A DNA stretch of 64,000 nt from Nocardia niwae NBRC 108934 = DSM 45340 (GTDB lineage Bacteria; Actinomycetota; Actinomycetes; Mycobacteriales; Mycobacteriaceae). Position 1 is the first letter of the stretch; every line of letters starts with the position of its first letter. The notes beneath the pieces were generated by a model. The model searched no databases. It worked only from the letters and a program-made list of their open reading frames with translations, and was not told the DNA's origin. The stretch lies in NCBI RefSeq assembly GCF_001613465.1, contig NZ_BDCK01000046.1:1-64000 (forward strand), written 5' to 3'. Positions 55,726 through 64,000 of this stretch are shown here, piece by piece. Position numbers and translations under genes: made by a program.

Positions 55726-56577
55726 TTACACCAGGCGCAGGCCGAGCAACCGCCGGACGCGCATGTCGAGGAGGTAGGCGTTCAACGGGAAGGCGCGGAC
55801 CGGCCGCGGCAGCCGGGACTGCGTGGCCCCGACCGCGCGCAGGATGTGGCCGAGCACGCGCTCGTCGCGCTCGGTCCAGGTCATGCCCATCTCCTCGCGC
55901 AGATGCCGGGGCAGCAGGCCGGTCACGAAGAAGCGGTGCAGGCGCCCCAATGCCAGCTGTGCCGGTCGCGGGAACATGCGCAGATCGATGAGGCCGTCGA
56001 AATAGGCGCGGATCGCCGGATCGATGCTGGTCTTCGCGAGGTGCGCGGCCCAGTACTCGTCGAAGGCTCGACGGTCGGCAGGCCACATCGCCTCCGGCAT
56101 CTGGAGGGTGGTGCCGAGCCGGGCGCTCAGGTGGTAGAAGGCATCGGCCGTGGCCTCGTCCATCGGGCCGTGCATGCGCTCGTACAGATCCCGCGCGCCC
56201 CAGTGCAGGCAGGCCGCGACCCAGAGTTGCAGCTCGGGGTCGAAGGCGTTGTAGCGCACCGGACTCGACGAGGTCGAGTGGACCGGACGATGCGAGACGT
56301 TCACCGCCTCGCGGTAGACGGCGCGCTCCTCGTCGGTGCCGAGCATCGCCACGGAGAGGTAGGTCAGGGTGGTGCGCAGTCGTTTGACCGGATGGAGCAT
56401 GACGTTTCCGCTGTGGACCGTGCTCTCCAGCACGCCGTAGCCGACGGGCGGAGTGCTCAGCTGCATGATGACGTTGGCGACCCCTCCGAACAGGCCGGCC
56501 ACGCCGTCGATGTACTGCCCGATGTCGAAGGAGTCCGGCGGTTCGGGGCGATGCGTCGCGGGAAGTGGCCTGGTCAT
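55726..56577 (-). CDS. MpaB/DUF2236 family oxygenase-like protein (copy 2)
   Basis: A 283-residue paralogue of the gene at 53238-54101, colinear over its whole length (HRPVHSTSSSPVRYNAFDP; LQLWVAACLHWG; MTWTERDERVLGHIL). ATG 56577 and the leader CGAGGTCGACG before it match copy 1. The operator-like dyad 56595-56621 lies just upstream. It probably arose by tandem duplication, with the TetR and lactamase-like genes lying between. Confidence 0.85.
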   Translation of the reverse strand: MTRPLPATHRPEPPDSFDIGQYIDGVAGLFGGVANVIMQLSTPPVGYGVLESTVHSGNVMLHPVKRLRTTLTYLSVAMLGTDEERAVYREAVNVSHRPVHSTSSSPVRYNAFDPELQLWVAACLHWGARDLYERMHGPMDEATADAFYHLSARLGTTLQMPEAMWPADRRAFDEYWAAHLAKTSIDPAIRAYFDGLIDLRMFPRPAQLALGRLHRFFVTGLLPRHLREEMGMTWTERDERVLGHILRAVGATQSRLPRPVRAFPLNAYLLDMRVRRLLGLRLV

Positions 56578-56594
56578 CGTCGACCTCGCAGTGC

Positions 56595-56621
56595 TGAGAG
56601 AGCTGTGCGATAACGGTCTCA
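56595..56621. promoter_or_regulatory. TetR operator, copy 2
   Basis: TGAGA (56595-56599) and TCTCA (56617-56621) frame a 27-bp core that matches the core at 54149-54175 at 18 of 27 positions, including the central TGC and TAACG. It lies 18 bp upstream of DUF2236 copy 2. Confidence 0.65.
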
Positions 56622-56714
56622 CCACGTCAGCGGGGGTGTCAACCGTCACATGCCCGCCCGGTTCGGGCGGGACGCCGCTACTTCGCCGCCGACCTGGCGA
56701 AGTAGCGTGAGCGG

Positions 56715-58133
56715 ATGTCGTTCGGTCCGCCGCTGCTGCTCAGTTCCCTGAACCCGCTCGCCGTCGCAGGCGGAGCGGACATCCCCGACGCCGTCACCAT
56801 CGACGGGGCGACCCTCTCGCGCAGCGACCTGCTGGGCGCGGCAACTTCGGTGGCCGAACGCATCGCGCGCGCGGACCGGGTGGCGGTGCTGGCCGAGCCG
56901 ACCGTGGAGACCGTGCTGGCGGTGGTCGGCTGCCTCATCGCGGGCGTCACGGTGGTGCCGGTGCCGCCGGACTCCGGCGCCGCGGAGCGGGCGCACATCC
57001 TCGCCGACTCGGGCGCCCAGGCGTGGCTGGGCAAGGCGCCGGAGGGCACCGGCCTGCCCGTGGTGCCGGTGCGCAGGCATGCCAAATCGTGGCATACCTA
57101 TCCCGAGCCCGGCCCGGCTGCCACGGCTTTCGTGCTGTACACCTCCGGAACCACGGGTCTGCCCAAGGGTGTGCTGCTCAGCCGGGGCGCGATCGCCGCC
57201 GGTCTGGACGCCCTCGCCGAGGCATGGGCGTGGACCGCGAGCGACACTCTGGTTCACGGACTTCCGCTGTTCCACGTGCACGGCCTCATCCTCGGCGTGC
57301 TGGGCCCGTTACGCGTGGGCAGTCCGCTGATCCACACCGGCAAGCCGACACCGCAGGCCTACGCGGCGGCCGAGGGCTCGCTGTACTTCGGTGTGCCGAC
57401 CGTCTGGTCTCGGCTGGTCGAGGACCCGGATTCGGCCGGGCAGTTGGCCGGCGCGCGGTTGCTGGTCTCCGGTAGCGCGCCGCTGCCGGTGCCGGTGTTC
57501 GAACGGCTGCGCGAGCTGACCGGGCACGCGCCGGTCGAGCGGTACGGCATGAGCGAGACCATGATCACGCTGTCCACCCGGGCCGACGGCGAGCGCAGGC
57601 CGGGCTGGGTCGGCACGCCGGTGCGCGGCGTGCGCACCCGCCTCCGCGACGAGTCCGGCGCCCTGGTCCCGCACGACGGCGAGAGCATCGGCGGTCTCGA
57701 GGTCTCCGGGCCCATGTTCTTCGACGGCTACCTGAACCGCCCGGAGGCGACCGCGCAGACCTGGACCGCGGACGGGTGGTTCCGGACCGGTGACGTCGCC
57801 GTCATCGATGGGGAGGGCTTCCACCGCATCGTCGGCCGGGAATCGGTGGACCTGATCAAGTCCGGTGGCTACCGGGTCGGCGCGGGTGAGGTCGAGACGG
57901 CGCTGCTCGGTCATCCCGCGGTCGCGGAGGCCGCGGTGGTCGGCCTGCCCGACGACGACCTCGGCCAGCGCATCACCGCCTTCGTCGTACTGCGCGGCGC
58001 TGCGACCGAACGCGAGCTGATCGACCATGTGGCGGGGGACCTTTCGGTGCACAAACGCCCGCGCGAGATCCGGGTGGTCGACGCCCTGCCGCGCAACGCC
58101 ATGGGCAAGGTGCAGAAGAAGCAGCTGAGCTGA
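56715..58133 (+). CDS. Acyl-CoA synthetase, FadD36-like
   Basis: A 472-residue ANL adenylating enzyme. The AMP motif is FVLYTSGTTGLPKGVLLS, then YGMSETMI, WFRTGDVAV and the C-terminal PRNAMGKVQKK lysine. The short length (no large N-terminal insert) and position between pruA and dapD match M. tuberculosis FadD36 (Rv1193). It activates a short or medium acyl acid; the exact substrate is unknown. Confidence 0.88.
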   Translation: MSFGPPLLLSSLNPLAVAGGADIPDAVTIDGATLSRSDLLGAATSVAERIARADRVAVLAEPTVETVLAVVGCLIAGVTVVPVPPDSGAAERAHILADSGAQAWLGKAPEGTGLPVVPVRRHAKSWHTYPEPGPAATAFVLYTSGTTGLPKGVLLSRGAIAAGLDALAEAWAWTASDTLVHGLPLFHVHGLILGVLGPLRVGSPLIHTGKPTPQAYAAAEGSLYFGVPTVWSRLVEDPDSAGQLAGARLLVSGSAPLPVPVFERLRELTGHAPVERYGMSETMITLSTRADGERRPGWVGTPVRGVRTRLRDESGALVPHDGESIGGLEVSGPMFFDGYLNRPEATAQTWTADGWFRTGDVAVIDGEGFHRIVGRESVDLIKSGGYRVGAGEVETALLGHPAVAEAAVVGLPDDDLGQRITAFVVLRGAATERELIDHVAGDLSVHKRPREIRVVDALPRNAMGKVQKKQLS

Positions 58134-58139
58134 CGGGGA

Positions 58140-58170
58140 TTGACCTCGAGTCAGGTAGAGGTTCTACGGT
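58140..58170 (+). promoter_or_regulatory. MerR-type promoter of the PPOX gene
   Basis: TTGACC (58140-58145) and TACGGT (58165-58170) are separated by 19 bases, the elongated spacer of MerR-family promoters. The spacer holds ACCTCGAGTCAGGTAGAGGT (58143-58162), a dyad with ACCTC/GAGGT arms. The ATG at 58177 is only seven bases beyond the -10, so the mRNA is probably leaderless. Confidence 0.6.
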
Positions 58171-58176
58171 CGGCGC

Positions 58177-58551
58177 ATGACTTCCACCCTGACGCCCGAA
58201 CAGATCGACTACCTGCACACCCAGCGCCTGGGCCGGCTGGCCACCGTGCGACCCGACGGCACACCGCAGAACAACCCGGTCGGCTTCCGCTACAACGCCG
58301 ACCTCGGCACGATCGACATCGCGGGCTGGAACATGGGCGCGTCCTGGAAATTTCGCAACCTCGCCACCAACGACCGCGTCGCGTTCGTCGTCGACGACGT
58401 GGCGTCGGTCCAGCCGTGGCGCGTCCGCTGCCTGGAGATCCGCGGCACCGCCGAAGCACTCACCGACGTCGACCCCTACATCTCCGGCGTCTCCCGCGAA
58501 ATGATCCGCATCCACCCCCACCGAGTAATCGCCTTCGGCCTCGAAACCTAG
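58177..58551 (+). CDS. PPOX-class F420-dependent oxidoreductase
   Basis: A 124-residue split-barrel flavin/deazaflavin protein: LGRLATVRPDGTPQNNPVGF, then GWNMGASWKFRNLATNDRVAFV and ALTDVDPY, the pattern of the Rv1155-like F420 family. It is a dimeric cytosolic reductase; the substrate is unknown. The presence of fbiC in the window is consistent with F420 use. No ribosome site is seen, in agreement with a leaderless start. Confidence 0.85.
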   Translation: MTSTLTPEQIDYLHTQRLGRLATVRPDGTPQNNPVGFRYNADLGTIDIAGWNMGASWKFRNLATNDRVAFVVDDVASVQPWRVRCLEIRGTAEALTDVDPYISGVSREMIRIHPHRVIAFGLET

Positions 58552-58609
58552 CGAGTGGCACATGGCTGCGGCGAAGTGCGAGAAGAGCTCTCGGCCACGC
58601 GCCACTCGC
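58551..58609. terminator. Possible shared terminator between PPOX gene and dapD
   Basis: GCGAGTGGC (58551-58559) and GCCACTCGC (58601-58609) are perfectly complementary with a 41-base loop that can itself fold. It fills almost the whole space between the two convergent stops. Confidence 0.5.
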
Positions 58610-58617
58610 GGAGGTGG

Positions 58618-59565
58618 TCAGTCGTTGGCGTGGAGGTCGGCGTTGAGTTCGATGCCGGTGCCTTTACGTGGGACGACCTGGACGGCGCCGGTGGTGGAGT
58701 TGCGGCGGAACAGGAGGTTGTCGCGGCCGGCCAGTTCGGCCGCTTTGACAAGGGTGCCGTCGGGGGTGGTGACCTTGGTGCCCGCGGTGAGGTAGAGGCC
58801 GGCTTCCACCACGCAGTCGTTGCCGAGGGGGATGCCGAGACCGGAGTTCGCGCCGAGCAGTGACCGTTCGCCGATGGAGATGACCGTGGTGCCGCCGCCG
58901 GACAGGGTGCCCATGGTGGAGGCGCCGCCGCCGATGTCGGAGCCGTCGCCGACCACGACGCCCGCGGAGATACGGCCCTCGACCATGGACGCGCCGAGAG
59001 TGCCCGCGTTGAAGTTCACGAAGCCCTCGTGCATCACGGTGGTGCCGGAGGCCAGGTGCGCGCCGAGACGGACCCGGTCCGCGTCACCGATGCGGACGCC
59101 GGAGGGCAGTACGTAGTCGACCATGCGCGGGAACTTGTCCACGCTGTACACCGTGACCGGGCCGCGGGCGCGCAGCTTGGCGCGGGTGGCCTCGAAGCCC
59201 TCGACCGCGGCGGGGCCGTGGTTGGTCCACACCACGTTGGTGAGCAGGCCGAACTGGCCGTCCAGGCTCACCTCGTGCGGCTTGACCAGGCGGTGCGAGA
59301 GCAGATGCAGCCGCAGGTAGACGTCGTGCGCGTCGACGGGGGCGGCGGCCAGGTCGGCGATCGTGGTGTGCACCGCGATCACGTCGACCCCGCGCGCGTC
59401 GTCGAAGCCGAGCAGCGCCGCGTACTCGGCGGGCGCCTCGTCCAGGCGCTTGGTGCCGGTCTCGGCGAACTCGCCGAGCTGCGGGTTCGGGTACCACGTG
59501 TCCAGCACGGTCCCGTCCGCGGTCACATTGGCGATACCGATTGCTGCTGCTCCCTGGATGCTCAC
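58618..59565 (-). CDS. dapD: Tetrahydrodipicolinate N-succinyltransferase DapD
   Basis: A 315-residue left-handed beta-helix acyltransferase of the actinobacterial type. Hexapeptide repeats run through VRIGDADRVRLGAHLASGTT and LGASMVEGRISAGVVVGDGS. It makes N-succinyl-2-amino-6-ketopimelate from tetrahydrodipicolinate and succinyl-CoA. Corresponds to Rv1201c, and lies opposite dapE as in M. tuberculosis. Confidence 0.94.
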   Translation of the reverse strand: MSIQGAAAIGIANVTADGTVLDTWYPNPQLGEFAETGTKRLDEAPAEYAALLGFDDARGVDVIAVHTTIADLAAAPVDAHDVYLRLHLLSHRLVKPHEVSLDGQFGLLTNVVWTNHGPAAVEGFEATRAKLRARGPVTVYSVDKFPRMVDYVLPSGVRIGDADRVRLGAHLASGTTVMHEGFVNFNAGTLGASMVEGRISAGVVVGDGSDIGGGASTMGTLSGGGTTVISIGERSLLGANSGLGIPLGNDCVVEAGLYLTAGTKVTTPDGTLVKAAELAGRDNLLFRRNSTTGAVQVVPRKGTGIELNADLHAND

Positions 59566-59689
59566 GGCCTAGAGATTACCGATCCGCGCCGGACAACGGT
59601 GCGGCTGCTCCAGCCGGTGCGTTTGCTCGGCCGCGCTGGATCCGCCGCGGCGTCGACCGGGCCTGTGCCGCGGCACGGACGGTCGGACG

Positions 59690-59899
59690 ATGTGGCGTGC
59701 GGGTGTCTGCTCGATCAGCGTGGCGGTGGCGCACCCGAAGCGGTTGGCCGGTAGCGCCGCCCGCGCTCTGGCGCTCGTCGCGGACGGGTCGGTGCGTATC
59801 GATGTCACCGCCGAATACGCTCTCGACGACGTCGAGACCGCGATCGCGAACCTGGCCGACGGACGGACCCGTGGGAAGAGCGTCGTCCGCGTCGGGTGA
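59690..59899 (+). pseudogene. Relic: C-terminus of a quinone oxidoreductase
   Basis: The frame ending at 59899 reads HPKRLAGSAARALALVADGS, IDVTAEYALDDVETAIANLA and TRGKSVVRVG, the terminal part of an MDR quinone reductase/alcohol dehydrogenase. The nucleotide-binding and catalytic domains are missing and no ribosome site precedes it. It is a 5'-truncated remnant between dapD and dapE. Confidence 0.6.
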
Positions 59900-60045
59900 A
59901 CCCGGGTCGTCGCTTCGGGAGCATCCCGTCGCGGACTTCGCCGGATGGGTGAGCCGCGCCGCGAGTGATGGCGTCGGCGAGGAGGGCGCGGTGTCAGGGT
60001 GCCGGTTTGCTGGCGTCGCGGGCACGCGGTCGTAGGGTGGAGCGC

Positions 60046-61149
60046 GTGACCATCGACCTGCATGCCGACCCGATCACACTGACCGCCGCACTCGTCGACA
60101 TCCCGAGCGTCTCGCGCGACGAGGCGGCCATCACCGACGTGGTGGAGCGGGCGCTGCGCGAGCAGACGACGGGCTTCGAAATCCTCCGGCACGGGAACGT
60201 GGTGCTGGCCCGCACCCACCGCGGGCTGCCCACCCGGGTGATCCTGGCCGGGCATCTCGACACCGTCCCGATCGCCGACAACGTGCCCGGCCGGTTCGAG
60301 GTGAACGCGGCCGGTGAGCGGGTCTTCTACGGCTGCGGCTCGGTGGACATGAAATCCGGCGACGCGGTCTTCCTGCACCTGGCCGCGACGGTCGCCGACC
60401 CGGTGCACGATCTGACCCTGATCTTCTATGACGGCGAGGAGATCGCCGCCGAGTTCAACGGCCTCGGGCACATCGAGCGCGATCTGCCCGAGTGGCTCAC
60501 CGGCGACCTCGCCGTACTCGGCGAACCGTCCGGCGGCTGGATCGAGGCCGGTTGCCAGGGCGTGCTGCGGGTCGAGCTGCGTACCTCCGGCGTGCGCGCG
60601 CATTCGGCGCGAGCGTGGCTGGGCGACAACGCGATTCACCGGCTCGCCCCGATCCTGCAGCGGCTGGCCGACTATCGCGCGCGGGAAGTGGACATCGACG
60701 GCTGCGTCTATCGCGAGGGTCTGTCCGCGGTCCGCGTCGAAGGCGGGGTGGCGGGCAATGTCGTGCCGGATGCCGCCGAGCTGGAGGTCAACTTCCGTTT
60801 CGCGCCCGACCGCACCATCGACCGAGCCGTGGAGCACGTGCGCGAGGTCTTCGCCGGGCTGGAGCTGTCTTTCGAGGTCATCGACGCGGCCCCGGGTGCG
60901 CTGCCCGGGCTGACGGCCCCTGCGGCCAAGGACCTGATCGCGTCGGTGCAGCGCCAGGGCGGCGGCGGTGTGCGCGCGAAGTACGGCTGGACCGACGTCT
61001 CGCGTTTCGCGGCCCGCGGGATTCCGGCCGTCAATTTCGGTCCCGGCGATCCCAACCTCGCGCACAAGCGCGACGAGCACGTCCCCGTGGATCAGATCAC
61101 CGCGGTCACCGCCATGCTGCGCAGCTACTTGAGCGGCACTCCGGACTGA
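60046..61149 (+). CDS. dapE: Succinyl-diaminopimelate desuccinylase DapE
   Basis: A 367-residue M20 metallopeptidase. Metal ligands are His70 (GHLDTVP), Asp101 (SVDMKSGD) and Glu132; the catalytic base is Glu131 (DGEEIA). It removes succinate from succinyl-DAP, the step after DapC. GTG 60046 gives the family start (V/M-TIDLHADPITLTAALVDIPS); GTG 60037 would add three residues. Corresponds to Rv1202. Confidence 0.94.
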   Translation: MTIDLHADPITLTAALVDIPSVSRDEAAITDVVERALREQTTGFEILRHGNVVLARTHRGLPTRVILAGHLDTVPIADNVPGRFEVNAAGERVFYGCGSVDMKSGDAVFLHLAATVADPVHDLTLIFYDGEEIAAEFNGLGHIERDLPEWLTGDLAVLGEPSGGWIEAGCQGVLRVELRTSGVRAHSARAWLGDNAIHRLAPILQRLADYRAREVDIDGCVYREGLSAVRVEGGVAGNVVPDAAELEVNFRFAPDRTIDRAVEHVREVFAGLELSFEVIDAAPGALPGLTAPAAKDLIASVQRQGGGGVRAKYGWTDVSRFAARGIPAVNFGPGDPNLAHKRDEHVPVDQITAVTAMLRSYLSGTPD

Positions 61150-61289
61150 ACGGCTCGGCGCAGGTCCGAATCGTGACGTGCGGCGCGAGATTGCGACCGA
61201 GTCTCGCCGTCCCTGCGGCCGGCTGAACGTCGGACGACTTCTCCCGTCCAGCCCGTGAGTCCCCCTTGCCGGGCGGTAGCGTGGAACGC

Positions 61290-62099
61290 ATGTCCACCGA
61301 CGCCGCGGACCGCGAGGTCACCCACAAGCCGAAGTCGACACCGAAGTTCCGCGGCCCGATCATGTTCCGCCGCGAGCGGGCGGACGGTGTGAGCACCGCC
61401 GACCGGAACTTGCTGGACAAGCGCGGCGACACCGACTGGGTACACACCGATCCCTGGCGTGTGCTGCGGATCCAAGCCGAGTTCGTCGAAGGCTTCGGTG
61501 CGCTCGCCGAGGTGCCGCGCGCGGTGACCGTCTTCGGTTCCGCGCGCACGTCCACCGACCATCCGGAGTACCAGGCCGGCCGCGCCATCGGCGCCGCGCT
61601 GGCACGAGCGGGTTTCGCGGTGATCACCGGTGGCGGTCCCGGTGCGATGGAGGCGGCCAATCGGGGCGCGTGTGAGGCGGGCGGCTACTCGATCGGCCTC
61701 GGTATCGAGCTGCCGTTCGAGCAGAGCCTCAACGACTGGGTGGATCTGGGCATCAATTTCCGGTACTTCTTCGTCCGCAAGACGATGTTCGTGAAGTACT
61801 CGCAGGCGTTCATCTGCCTGCCCGGCGGTTTCGGCACGCTCGACGAGTTGTTCGAGGCGTTGACGCTGGTGCAGACGCACAAGATCACCCGATTCCCGAT
61901 CATCCTGTTCGGCACCAGGTACTGGTCCGGGCTGGTCGATTGGTTGCGCGATTCGCTCGGCGGCTCGGGCAAGATATCCCCGGGCGACCTCGGCCTGCTG
62001 CACGTGACCGACAGCGTCGAAGAGGTCGTGCACATCATCCAGGCCGCCGCGGAGGCGGGCGGCGCCGAGGATGCGATCGGGACGGAGGATCAGTGGTGA
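61290..62099 (+). CDS. LOG-family (TIGR00730) protein, long form
   Basis: A 269-residue LOG/lysine-decarboxylase-like nucleotide-binding protein: VITGGGPGAMEA and the catalytic CLPGGFGTLDELFE (PGGxGTxxE). An N-terminal 60-residue extension precedes the core. Such enzymes hydrolyse nucleoside monophosphates, releasing cytokinin bases in known cases. Its stop overlaps the start of the next LOG gene. Confidence 0.9.
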   Translation: MSTDAADREVTHKPKSTPKFRGPIMFRRERADGVSTADRNLLDKRGDTDWVHTDPWRVLRIQAEFVEGFGALAEVPRAVTVFGSARTSTDHPEYQAGRAIGAALARAGFAVITGGGPGAMEAANRGACEAGGYSIGLGIELPFEQSLNDWVDLGINFRYFFVRKTMFVKYSQAFICLPGGFGTLDELFEALTLVQTHKITRFPIILFGTRYWSGLVDWLRDSLGGSGKISPGDLGLLHVTDSVEEVVHIIQAAAEAGGAEDAIGTEDQW

Positions 62100-62653
62100 G
62101 CGATCGGCCTTTCGCCGTCTGCGTCTACTGCTCGGCGAGCACGACCGACCAGGACTACCTCTCGCTGGCCGCCCGGGTGGGCACCGAGATCGCACGGCGC
62201 GGTTGGCAACTGGTGTCCGGCGGCGGGCATGTCTCGATGATGGGCGCGGTCGCCACCGCGGCGCGCGCGGGCGGCGCGAACACCATCGGTGTGATCCCGA
62301 AGCACCTGGTGCACCGGGAGGTCGCCGACGTCGACGCCGACGAGCTGGTCGTCACCGACACCATGCGCCAGCGCAAGCAGGTGATGGAGGACCGCGCCGA
62401 CGCCTTCCTCACCTTGCCCGGCGGCATCGGCACGTTGGAGGAGTTCTTCGAGACCTGGACCGGCGGTTATCTGGGACAGCACGAGAAGCCTGTCGTTGTG
62501 CTGGATCCCAATGGCTTCTTTCGCGGTTTGTTCTCCTGGCTGGACGAGCTGTACGAGCGGAAGTTCGTGCCCCAGACAGCCTTGTCCCGCATTACCGTGG
62601 TGACCGATCTCCCGTCCGCCTTCGCGGCACTGGAGGCGCCGCCCACCCAGTGA
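62096..62653 (+). CDS. LOG-family protein, short form (Rv1205-like)
   Basis: A 185-residue LOG protein: VCVYCSASTTDQDY, VSGGGHVSMMGAVA, and TLPGGIGTLEEFFE with the catalytic Arg/Glu set (TMRQRKQVM). Rv1205 of M. tuberculosis has this length and makes cytokinins from AMP derivatives. GTG 62096 overlaps the previous stop (GTGA). It is followed by fadD6 after 14 bp. Confidence 0.92.
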   Translation: MSDRPFAVCVYCSASTTDQDYLSLAARVGTEIARRGWQLVSGGGHVSMMGAVATAARAGGANTIGVIPKHLVHREVADVDADELVVTDTMRQRKQVMEDRADAFLTLPGGIGTLEEFFETWTGGYLGQHEKPVVVLDPNGFFRGLFSWLDELYERKFVPQTALSRITVVTDLPSAFAALEAPPTQ

Positions 62654-62667
62654 GGAGAGCTGAAGAC

Positions 62668-64000
62668 GTGAGCACCGACGCCCGCTCGACGGTGAGTTTG
62701 TTCGACCTGGCCCGCAGCCTTCCCGCGATGGCTCTGGACGCGCCCGGGATGCTCCGCAATGCCCTGAGCATGCTGGTGACGCCGGACGCCAAGGCCTCGG
62801 TGGGGCTGTACTTCCAACGCAACGCCCACCGGCACCCCGACCGCTTGTTCTTGCGCTTCGAGGGCGCGACCTACACCTACGGGACGGCCAACGCGCAGGT
62901 GAACCGGTATGCGAGCGTGCTCGCTGCGCACGGAGTGCGGCGCGGCGACGTGGTCGGCGTGCTGATGACCAACCGGCCGGAGACGCTGTTCGTCGTGCTG
63001 GCGACGGTCAAGCTCGGAGCAACCGTCGGCCTGCTCAACCACCATCAGCGCGACCAGGTGCTGACGCACAGCCTCGGCCTGCTCGACAGCGTGCTGAACG
63101 TGGTCGGCGCGGAATGCGCGGACGCGATCGACTCGCTGCCCGAGCCGCCCCGCAACGTCCTCGCCGCGGACGAACTCGATCAGGCTGCCCGCGACGCCGA
63201 CGACGCCGACCCGCCGAGCTGCGCGGAAGTCACCGCGCGCGAGCGGGCATTCCTCATCTTCACCTCCGGCACCACCGGACTGCCGAAGGCCAGCGTGATG
63301 ACCCATCTGCGCTGGACCAAGAGCATGGCCGGGCTGGGTGGCCTCGGAATTCGCCTGCGCGGCAACGACACCATGTACTGCTGCCTGCCGCTGTACCACA
63401 ACAACGCGCTCACCGTCGCGTTGTCCGCGGTGCTGGCCTCCGGCGGCACGCTCGCCCTCAGCCGGGGCTTCTCCGCGTCCCGCTTCTGGGACGAGGTCAT
63501 CCGGGAGCAGGCGACGGCGTTCATCTACATCGGCGAGCTGTGCCGCTACCTCGTCAACCAGCCGGCCAAGCCGACCGACCGGCAGCACCTGGTCCGCCTC
63601 GCCGTCGGCAACGGGCTGCGTCCGGAACTGTGGGACGAGTTCAAATCCCGGTTCGGCATCGAGCGAATCGTGGAGTTCTACGGCGCGAGCGAGGCGAACA
63701 TCGCGTTCGTCAACGCCTTCGGCGTGGACCGCACGGCAGGCTTCGGTCCACTGCCCTATGCCGTCGTGGAGTACGACGAGGAGACCGGAAAGGTCAAGCG
63801 CGACAAGAACGGACGCCTGCGCCGGGTCGGCACCGGCGGCGTCGGGCTCCTGCTGGCCAAGGTGACCGACCGCTCTCCGTTCGACGGTTACACCGACAAG
63901 GCCGCCTCCGAAGCCAAGCTGGTGCGCGACGGCTTCGAGTCCGGTGACGTCTGGTTCGACACCGGCGATCTGGTGCGTGAGCAGGGCTGGCATCACATCG
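62668..64000 (+). CDS. fadD6: Fatty-acyl-CoA synthetase FadD6-like (3' end outside the window)
   Basis: At least 444 residues of an ANL/FATP-type acyl-CoA synthetase. AMP motif FLIFTSGTTGLPKASVMTH, YGASEANIAF and the GDLVRE motif are present. It is likely the long-chain enzyme FadD6 (Rv1206) by position after the LOG gene. GTG 62668 follows GAGGAGAG. The gene runs off the right edge, so the C-terminal lysine domain is missing from view. Confidence 0.92.
   Translation, partial: MSTDARSTVSLFDLARSLPAMALDAPGMLRNALSMLVTPDAKASVGLYFQRNAHRHPDRLFLRFEGATYTYGTANAQVNRYASVLAAHGVRRGDVVGVLMTNRPETLFVVLATVKLGATVGLLNHHQRDQVLTHSLGLLDSVLNVVGAECADAIDSLPEPPRNVLAADELDQAARDADDADPPSCAEVTARERAFLIFTSGTTGLPKASVMTHLRWTKSMAGLGGLGIRLRGNDTMYCCLPLYHNNALTVALSAVLASGGTLALSRGFSASRFWDEVIREQATAFIYIGELCRYLVNQPAKPTDRQHLVRLAVGNGLRPELWDEFKSRFGIERIVEFYGASEANIAFVNAFGVDRTAGFGPLPYAVVEYDEETGKVKRDKNGRLRRVGTGGVGLLLAKVTDRSPFDGYTDKAASEAKLVRDGFESGDVWFDTGDLVREQGWHHI

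Overview
The window is high-GC actinobacterial DNA, most likely from Nocardia or a close mycolata relative. The right half (about 33.4-64 kb) follows the gene order of the Mycobacterium tuberculosis Rv1157c-Rv1206 block: a secreted Rv1157c-like protein, pimE, a pterin dehydratase, typA, lpqW, mshB, an Rv1171-like membrane protein, fbiC, fdxC, dapC, pruA, a fadD36-like ligase, dapD, dapE, LOG-family genes and fadD6. Mycothiol (mshB), coenzyme F420 (fbiC), PIM/lipoarabinomannan (pimE, lpqW) and lysine/DAP (dapC, dapD, dapE) genes together point to a mycolic-acid actinomycete. No rRNA, tRNA, CRISPR array, prophage or insertion sequence was recognised.

Left half, 1-33 kb, is accessory and rich in small regulator/target pairs. 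0-10 kb: a LysR regulator divergent from an SDR oxidoreductase and a zinc-independent alcohol/quinone dehydrogenase; a broken kinase-like gene; an alpha/beta hydrolase fold protein that has lost its catalytic serine and histidine; a P-loop kinase; a GH76-like exported protein; an erythromycin-esterase-like protein divergent from a double-MerR regulator that appears to start at CTG. 10-17 kb: a lytic-transglycosylase-like protein, a large membrane protein with an Ala/Pro-rich tail, a MoxR ATPase plus VWA protein pair, and a small lipoprotein. 17-19.3 kb: a four-gene operon with three roadblock/LC7 proteins and a DUF4388-like protein but no small GTPase, preceded by tandem 13-bp palindromes on a 17-bp pitch. 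19-26 kb: a 5'-truncated FMN reductase behind a perfect MerR-type palindrome, a DMT exporter/AraC pair, a MarR/MFS pair and a WYL/TIGR03086 pair. 26-30 kb: an osmoprotectant (OpuC/ProU-type) ABC operon, with a permease gene that also seems to start at CTG. 30-33.4 kb: a CHAP-domain protein, an internally duplicated protein, a DUF1906 protein and a small protein made of 9-residue Leu-Ser-Ile-Gly-Ser repeats.

Right half, 33.4-64 kb, is the conserved core listed above, with insertions relative to M. tuberculosis: a CycA-like permease, two bPH2 (YdbS/YdbT-like) membrane proteins, two paralogous MpaB/DUF2236 genes with a TetR regulator and a matching operator in front of both, and a beta-lactamase-like protein. 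Several gene relics lie in the gaps (an APC-permease C-terminus with an in-frame stop, a quinone reductase C-terminus).

Function is inferred from recognisable motifs, family knowledge and gene order only; no database search was run.
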